Part shown: positions 1 through 3,557 of the stretch, one piece after another
How positions within the stretch are numbered: position 1 is the stretch's first letter
Layout: the number at the start of each line of letters is the position of its first letter
Assembly: GCA_003161855.1 (NCBI GenBank)
Contig: PMNM01000084.1
Span: forward strand, 20,277 to 25,761
Reading direction: 5' to 3'
Length of the DNA: 5,485 bases
DNA from: Syntrophaceae bacterium
Lineage (GTDB): Bacteria > Desulfobacterota > Syntrophia > Syntrophales > Fen-1087
Position numbers and translations under genes: made by a program
Notes under the pieces: model-generated
Databases searched by the model: none
What the model was told of the DNA's origin: nothing
What the model saw: only the letters and a program-made list of their open reading frames with translations

Positions 1-22
1 TCCTAAAGCAACTTTCCTAAAG
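1..22 (+). repeat. Short direct repeat before the first gene
   Basis: TCCTAAAG occurs at 1-8 and again at 15-22, 14 bases apart, the second copy running into the ribosome-binding site. It is too short to assign a function and may be chance. Both copies contain TAA, so the first may include the stop of an unseen upstream gene. Confidence 0.35.
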
Positions 23-25
23 GAG
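19..25 (+). promoter_or_regulatory. Shine-Dalgarno of first DRTGG gene
   Basis: AAAGGAG ends six bases before the GTG at 32 and supports that non-ATG start. No in-frame ATG lies close by that would give a better start, and residues from position 1 already align with the paralogue downstream. Confidence 0.7.
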
Positions 26-31
26 ATCAAC

Positions 32-406
32 GTGACCCTCAATGAGGTAAAAGAGATACTGGATGCCGAAGTTTTATTTGGACGGGATCAGTTGGGGATG
101 GAAGTAAAGACCGCCTTCGGTGCTGATTTGATGAGTGACGTGCTTGCATTTGCCAAGTCAGGAAGCCTCCTGCTCACCGGATTGACGAATCCTCAGGTCA
201 TCAGAACATCCGATATCCTTGATATTGCGGCCATTATCATGGTCCGGGGTAAAAAACCAGCGCCGGAAACGATTCGGCTGGCAGAAGAGCTGAATATTCC
301 TATTCTTTCAACAAAATACATCCTTTTTGAAACGGCTGGCCGTTTGTATGAAAAAGGTATAAAGGGTTGTTTAGAAAGGGTGGATAGCAACTTTGCACGT
401 CCATGA
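32..406 (+). CDS. DRTGG-domain protein, first copy
   Basis: A 124-residue stand-alone DRTGG-domain protein. The family is named from a domain also found in phosphotransacetylases and in CBS-containing inorganic pyrophosphatases; its ligand in stand-alone proteins is not known to me. Visible landmarks are the FGADLMSDVLA segment (residues 29-39), the hydrophobic strand IIMVRG (68-73), NIPIL (88-92) and FETAGRLY (99-106). It is homologous to the gene at 858-1220 and aligns without gaps through residue 106. The eponymous DRTGG motif itself is degenerate, with GAD in its place. No signal peptide or membrane segment is seen, so it is probably cytoplasmic. The GTG start is chosen because AAAGGAG (19-25) lies six bases upstream. 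The 3' end overlaps the next gene by 14 bases, suggesting translational coupling. Likely role (inference): a small-molecule or partner-binding subunit of a redox-linked signalling block. Family call is confident; function is unknown. Confidence 0.85.
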   Translation: MTLNEVKEILDAEVLFGRDQLGMEVKTAFGADLMSDVLAFAKSGSLLLTGLTNPQVIRTSDILDIAAIIMVRGKKPAPETIRLAEELNIPILSTKYILFETAGRLYEKGIKGCLERVDSNFARP

Positions 407-839
407 AAAACCCATCTATGAAAGCAGCCATACCGTTGAGGGCGGAAATTTTGACGAGGCGGGGAAAGTTGCGAGCCAGATTAAAGCGAATTTAAAAAAG
501 GTGGGGTTGCGCAAAGATGTCATCATGAAGGCAGCCCTGGTCGCGTACGAATCAGAAATCAATATTGTATCTTACGCGAAAAAAGGAATGATTCAGATAT
601 CCGTAACCGCTGAAAAGGTCAATATCGAAGCCATCGACGAAGGTCAGGGAATTCCGGACATTAATTTAGCCATGCAGGAAGGATATTCAACAGCAACCTC
701 GAAAATTAGGGAAATGGGGTTTGGTGCGGGAATGGGTTTATGCAATATCAAAAAATTTTCCGACCTCTTTCAGATCACTTCAGAAATCGGTAAGGGAACC
801 CATCTGAAAATGGTCATCAATATCGTCAATGGTTCATAA
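393..839 (+). CDS. RsbW/anti-sigma-type ATP-binding protein
   Basis: A 148-residue GHKL-fold (HATPase_c) protein of the serine-kinase anti-sigma type. The N box is at residues 53-57 (E53, N57), the G1 box at 82-86 (D82, G84, G86), and a glycine-rich lid GFGAGMGL at 109-116. GKGT follows at 133-136. All ATP-site elements are present, but there is no sensor, dimerisation or phosphoacceptor histidine domain. In RsbW/SpoIIAB proteins this fold binds or phosphorylates a partner. No sigma factor or STAS-domain antagonist is seen here, so the partner is unknown; the flanking DRTGG proteins are the obvious candidates (inference). The TTG start at 393 is the only plausible one: an in-frame stop lies at 372-374, a purine-rich AAAGGGTGG at 375-383 is well placed, and the next usual start codon would delete the conserved VEGGNFDEAG segment (15-24). 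It overlaps the preceding gene by 14 bases. Confidence 0.85.
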   Translation: MHVHEKPIYESSHTVEGGNFDEAGKVASQIKANLKKVGLRKDVIMKAALVAYESEINIVSYAKKGMIQISVTAEKVNIEAIDEGQGIPDINLAMQEGYSTATSKIREMGFGAGMGLCNIKKFSDLFQITSEIGKGTHLKMVINIVNGS

Positions 840-857
840 AGGAAAGCGGGACAGCAA

Positions 858-1220
858 GTGGACCTGGCATCGATTGTTAAAATTTTAAATCTGAAGGTTT
901 ATTCAGGTATGGATAAACTCAATAGGTCGATACTCGGGGGATACACGGGCGATCTGCTGAGCGACGTCATGGCAAACAGTCAAGAGGGGGATATCTGGGT
1001 CACACGACAGGTCCACCAGAATATCATCGCGGTAGCCAGTCTGAAAGATCACGCCGGAATCATCCTCGTTCATGGTGCCGAGCCAGCGAAGGACACGCTG
1101 GATAAGGCGATCAAGGAAAATATACCTCTGATGGTCTCCGAACAGTCCGGTTTTGAGGTCGTGGGACAAATCTATACCTTGATTAAGGGGGGGGGGAACA
1201 ACGCGGTCACAGGCCATTAA
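858..1220 (+). CDS. DRTGG-domain protein, second copy
   Basis: A 120-residue stand-alone DRTGG-domain protein, paralogous to the gene at 32-406. Over the first 106 residues the two align with no gap, and I count 34 identities by eye (about 32%). Shared positions include G17, D19, D32-L33, S35-D36-V37, T49, I68-I69, G73, P76-A77, N88-I89-P90, F99-E100, G103 and Y106. The domain ends around IKG; the last codons, including three glycines, are written by a run of ten G residues at 1187-1196, so a one-base slip would replace only the C-terminal tail. The start is GTG, with AAAGGAAA (838-845) a little far upstream and no better in-frame choice. Likely cytoplasmic. It brackets the RsbW-like gene together with the first copy, so the two may act as a pair on it (inference). 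Ligand and function are unknown. Confidence 0.82.
   Translation: MDLASIVKILNLKVYSGMDKLNRSILGGYTGDLLSDVMANSQEGDIWVTRQVHQNIIAVASLKDHAGIILVHGAEPAKDTLDKAIKENIPLMVSEQSGFEVVGQIYTLIKGGGNNAVTGH
1187..1196 (+). repeat. Ten-G homopolymer within the second DRTGG gene
   Basis: Ten consecutive G residues cover the last base of the lysine-110 codon and three glycine codons near the 3' end of the DRTGG gene. Tracts of this length are prone to replication or transcriptional slippage and to sequencing error. Losing one G would remove the stop at 1218-1220 and keep the frame open to a TAA at 1369-1371, inside the following PHP gene. A T8 run (1241-1248) and a T6 run (1253-1258) follow in the short spacer. Confidence 0.9.
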
Positions 1221-1271
1221 GGACTATGGGAATCCGGGTCTTTTTTTTGATATTTTTTCAGGATACAAATC

Positions 1272-2009
1272 ATGCTCAGGGCGTTTCGCTGTGATCTTCA
1301 TGTGCATACCTGCCTTTCGCCCTGTGCTGAATTCGATATGTACCCGAGAGCGCTCATTGACAAATGCATAAGCGAAAAATTAGACATGATCGCCATTTGC
1401 GATCATAACGCGTCGGAAAATGTGAAATATGTTCTCCAGTTGGCCGAAGGGAAACCCCTAACGGTTCTTCCGGGAATGGAAGTAACCAGCCGTGAAGAAG
1501 TTCACCTGCTTGCCCTCTTCGACAGGCTCGACCTTCTGCTGCAGTTCCAGACCGTCGTTTATCACCACCTGCCCGGACAAAATGATGAGAACCTTTTCGG
1601 CTGTCAGGTCATCGTCAATGAACGGGATGAAGTCGAAGGAATGAATCAACGGCTTCTCATCGGGGCCACACAAATGTCTTTACAGGAAATCATCGATCAG
1701 ATTCACGCGTTGGGAGGTCTGGCCATTGCCTGTCATATCGACCGGGACAGTTACAGCGTCATTAGCCAACTGGGTTTTGTAGACGATGGCATTCCTTTTG
1801 ATGCTCTGGAAATCTCACATTCCACTGGGATTAAACGGGGGCGGCTGCGATTTCCGGAGCTTTCCGCACGACCCTTCATTGAATCCTCTGACGCCCATTT
1901 TATCCGCGACATCGGACAGGGATTCACGGAAATCTTTCTCGAAGCAGGAACGATTTCCGAATTGAAGATGGCTTTTGAAAAAATGCGGGGGCGTTATATC
2001 CGGGAGTAA
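1272..2009 (+). CDS. PHP-domain metal-dependent phosphoesterase
   Basis: A 245-residue PHP-domain protein, related to polymerase/histidinol-phosphatase-type hydrolases that use two or three metal ions. The likely metal ligands are all visible: the HxH pair at H10 and H12 (DLHVHT, 8-13), D44-H45 in CDHN, E70 in PGMEVTS, H78, H155 in ACHIDR, and D207 and H209 in SSDAH. A segment at about residues 86-135 between the E70/H78 motifs and H155 is long and could form an inserted substrate-recognition region, as in the nucleotide-bisphosphatase/RNase AM (YciV) group. C14 and C18 form a CLSPC motif beside the metal site. No signal peptide. The start has AGGA (1260-1263) eight bases upstream. The stop lies only three bases before the next ATG. 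Substrate unknown: a phosphorylated nucleotide, RNA end or phosphoprotein are all possible. It is unlikely to be histidinol phosphatase given the context. Confidence 0.88.
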   Translation: MLRAFRCDLHVHTCLSPCAEFDMYPRALIDKCISEKLDMIAICDHNASENVKYVLQLAEGKPLTVLPGMEVTSREEVHLLALFDRLDLLLQFQTVVYHHLPGQNDENLFGCQVIVNERDEVEGMNQRLLIGATQMSLQEIIDQIHALGGLAIACHIDRDSYSVISQLGFVDDGIPFDALEISHSTGIKRGRLRFPELSARPFIESSDAHFIRDIGQGFTEIFLEAGTISELKMAFEKMRGRYIRE

Positions 2010-2012
2010 TTC

Positions 2013-2561
2013 ATGATTGAGCTTTCCCTGCATATCCTGGATATCGCTGAAAATGCAACCAGAGCCGGTGCCCGTCTGATTCATATCAGTCTGAACGAAG
2101 ACAGCAGAAACGACACATTAACCATGGAAATCCGGGACGACGGCAGCGGCATGAGTGAGGCCGTCCTGAGAAAAGTCCTCGATCCATTTTACACAACGAA
2201 AAAAGTACGTCGATTCGGTCTGGGACTCCCCATGCTCTCCCTTGCGGCGGAAAAAGCGGGCGGGCGCTTTACCATCGACTCCCGGGAGGGTGAAGGAACA
2301 CGAGTTACGGCTGAATTTAAATTAAGCCATCTTGACCGTCAACCCCTGGGAGATATCGCCGGAACAATGGTGACGCTCATTACGGGAAACACAGGAGCGG
2401 ACTTCGTCTATCATCACCGGCATGACGATCAGGAATACATTCTGGACACAAGAGAAATAAAAAAAGAACTCGAAGGTGTTTTAATCAGCCATGTAGAGGT
2501 TTTGAAATTCATCAGAAACGACATCGATGCGGGTTTAAAGGAAATAAACGCTGAGGCGTGA
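2013..2561 (+). CDS. histidine-kinase-type ATP-binding protein without a phosphoacceptor domain
   Basis: A 182-residue protein that begins almost directly with the GHKL ATPase fold. The N box contains E13 and N14 in HILDIAENA (7-15), the G1 box DDGSGM is at 42-47, an F-box-like DPFYTTK at 57-63, the G2 box FGLGLPM at 68-74, and GEGT at 93-96. Histidine kinases normally have a DHp helix with the phospho-histidine before this fold; here there is no room for one. The ATPase part ends near residue 102, and about 80 further residues (charged, with YHHRHDDQEY at about 131-140) form a C-terminal region that I do not recognise. It is probably a nucleotide-binding signalling subunit or a kinase acting on a separate phosphoacceptor (inference). 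ATG at 2013; GGGAG at 2002-2006 lies inside the end of the PHP gene, so the two are likely translationally coupled. It is the last gene before the redox enzyme subunits. Confidence 0.83.
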   Translation: MIELSLHILDIAENATRAGARLIHISLNEDSRNDTLTMEIRDDGSGMSEAVLRKVLDPFYTTKKVRRFGLGLPMLSLAAEKAGGRFTIDSREGEGTRVTAEFKLSHLDRQPLGDIAGTMVTLITGNTGADFVYHHRHDDQEYILDTREIKKELEGVLISHVEVLKFIRNDIDAGLKEINAEA

Positions 2562-2576
2562 ATATCTATTAATATG

Positions 2577-2584
2577 AAGGAGGA
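2577..2584 (+). promoter_or_regulatory. Shine-Dalgarno that sets the NuoE-like start
   Basis: AAGGAGGA is close to the full anti-Shine-Dalgarno complement and lies four bases before the ATG at 2589. An earlier in-frame ATG at 2574 precedes this site and has no ribosome-binding sequence of its own, so the 2589 start is preferred. Confidence 0.8.
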
Positions 2585-2588
2585 TTCG

Positions 2589-3083
2589 ATGAAATTGGAA
2601 GATGTTGACCTGTTAAAAGAATTTACCTCAGAGCAAATTGCAAAGCTGGATGAGATCATCAGCAAGCATAGAGGAAAGCCGGGCGGACTGATTCCTGTCC
2701 TTGAAGAGGCTCAGGTCTCCCTGGAATATTTGCCGATCGGCATCCAGAAAAGAATCGCCAAGGGTCTGAATCTTCCCCTGAGTCGGGTTTACGGAGTGGT
2801 GACGTTTTATTCATTTTTCACCATGACCCCCCGGGGGAAACATACGGTGCGCGTCTGTCTGGGAACAGCCTGCTATGTCCGGGGTGGTAAAGCCATTGCG
2901 GAAAAACTAGAAAAAGAATTTGGCATCAAAGAGGGTGAGACAACGCCCGACCGGATGTTCACCTTGGAGACGGTTCGGTGTCTGGGGGCCTGCGGTTTGG
3001 GACCGGTCGTTATCATCGATGAAGACGTACACGGCCGGATCAAGCCGGGAAAAGTCCGAGAAATTCTCAGTCAATACAACTAA
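2589..3083 (+). CDS. hndA: NuoE-like [2Fe-2S] subunit (HndA/HydC type) of NAD(P)-linked oxidoreductase
   Basis: A 164-residue homologue of the 24-kDa complex I subunit NuoE and of HndA/HydC in bifurcating [FeFe]-hydrogenases. An N-terminal helical bundle (about residues 8-80, with GLIPVLEEAQ at 33-42 and VYGVVTFYSFF at 67-77) leads into a thioredoxin-fold ferredoxin domain. The four cluster ligands are the usual C90-x4-C95 and C131-x3-C135 (CLGTAC and CLGAC). All are present and spacing is normal, so it should carry one [2Fe-2S] cluster and pass electrons to or from the FMN/Fe-S chain of the NuoF-like partner encoded at 3558. The length is normal for the family. The start at 2589 is preferred to the ATG at 2574, which lies before the strong ribosome-binding site at 2577-2584. 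It lies 27 bases after the upstream ATPase gene and 21 before the ferredoxin gene. Cytoplasmic. The symbol follows the hndABC gene order and is tentative. Confidence 0.93.
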   Translation: MKLEDVDLLKEFTSEQIAKLDEIISKHRGKPGGLIPVLEEAQVSLEYLPIGIQKRIAKGLNLPLSRVYGVVTFYSFFTMTPRGKHTVRVCLGTACYVRGGKAIAEKLEKEFGIKEGETTPDRMFTLETVRCLGACGLGPVVIIDEDVHGRIKPGKVREILSQYN

Positions 3084-3104
3084 CGATCATCAGGGGAGAG
3101 CATT

Positions 3105-3488
3105 ATGGCAAAACTGAAAATAGGAGACTTGAAGAAGATCAAGGAAAAGGTCCACGCGGAAACCGCCCTGCGTGAAGGCGACCGTCGGGCAAAAATCACC
3201 GTGCATATGGGAACCTGCGGCATCGCCTCCGGCGCGCGTGAGGTCATGAATGCCCTGATGCAGGCCATCGAAGAGGTGAATGTGACGGATGTGGTCGTAA
3301 CCACCTCTGGCTGCATGGGTCTCTGCAGCCGGGAGCCGCTGGTCACCGTGGAAATCGTCGGCCAGGAACCGATCAAATACGAATATATGGACGCCAATAA
3401 GATGAGGCAGGTCTTTAAAAGGCATGTCCTGGAGGGAGAGATCCAGAACCCCTTCGTGCTGGCCCGGGGCGCTGAAATAACAAAGTAA
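3105..3488 (+). CDS. hndB: small thioredoxin-fold [2Fe-2S] ferredoxin (HndB type)
   Basis: A 127-residue protein of the (2Fe-2S) ferredoxin/HndB family that sits between the NuoE- and NuoF-like genes of NADP-reducing hydrogenase operons. A charged N-terminal helix (residues 1-28) precedes the motif VHMGTCGIASGA (33-44), and SGCMGLCSREP (68-78) carries C70-x3-C74. Only three cysteines are present (C38, C70, C74). Aligned with the NuoE motif, the first ligand position holds H34 and the second cysteine is shifted by one, so the usual four-cysteine [2Fe-2S] set is incomplete. As I remember the family, GMGTCGIAAGAR-like sequences with three cysteines are common, so this is probably not a mutation. 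It may bind a cluster with a non-cysteine ligand or have lost one. GGGGAG at 3093-3098 lies six bases before the ATG. Its exact role in the complex is uncertain; electron relay or a structural subunit are both possible. Confidence 0.87.
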   Translation: MAKLKIGDLKKIKEKVHAETALREGDRRAKITVHMGTCGIASGAREVMNALMQAIEEVNVTDVVVTTSGCMGLCSREPLVTVEIVGQEPIKYEYMDANKMRQVFKRHVLEGEIQNPFVLARGAEITK

Positions 3489-3504
3489 TTGGACGGTGAA
3501 CACT

Positions 3505-3524
3505 CCGCGGATTGAGATCCGCGG
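3505..3524 (+). promoter_or_regulatory. Perfect hairpin in the ferredoxin-NuoF spacer
   Basis: Arms CCGCGGAT (3505-3512) and ATCCGCGG (3517-3524) pair perfectly over 8 bp around a TGAG loop. There is no T-run after it, so it is not a classical intrinsic terminator. It sits in the longest gap of the operon (3489-3557), 17 bases after the ferredoxin stop and just before the ribosome-binding site AAGGAGG at 3540-3546. It could stabilise or segment the mRNA, attenuate read-through, or tune the subunit ratio (inference). Confidence 0.65.
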
Positions 3525-3557
3525 CTATCAATACACGTCAAGGAGGATTGAATCCAA

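Noticed and set aside
393..839. Calling the RsbW-like protein a true anti-sigma factor
   Set aside because: The fold is clear, but no sigma factor or STAS-domain antagonist is encoded in the window, so the target cannot be inferred.
903..1217. Minus-strand open frame opposite the second DRTGG gene
   Set aside because: The plus-strand frame aligns with its paralogue over its full domain; the minus frame has no recognisable features.
1222..1248. Possible intrinsic terminator ending in T8
   Set aside because: Only three- or four-bp imperfect stems can be drawn upstream of the T-run, too weak for a terminator, and the operon continues with a good ribosome-binding site.
1272..2009. Histidinol phosphatase (HisK type)
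   Set aside because: The domain is shared, but there is no histidine biosynthesis context and the long inserted segment fits the nucleotide/RNA phosphoesterase branch better.
2562..2588. AT-rich spacer as an internal promoter for the redox genes
   Set aside because: A TATTAAT-like element is present but no convincing -35 lies at the right distance. The spacer is short and mostly taken up by the ribosome-binding site.
2574..2588. Upstream ATG as the start of the NuoE-like protein
   Set aside because: It precedes the strong Shine-Dalgarno and would add only five residues written by that site; the ATG at 2589 has proper spacing.
3080..3541. Two minus-strand open frames of 153 and 137 codons opposite the ferredoxin gene
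   Set aside because: Both overlap the well-supported ferredoxin gene and have no family motifs or ribosome-binding sites that stand out.
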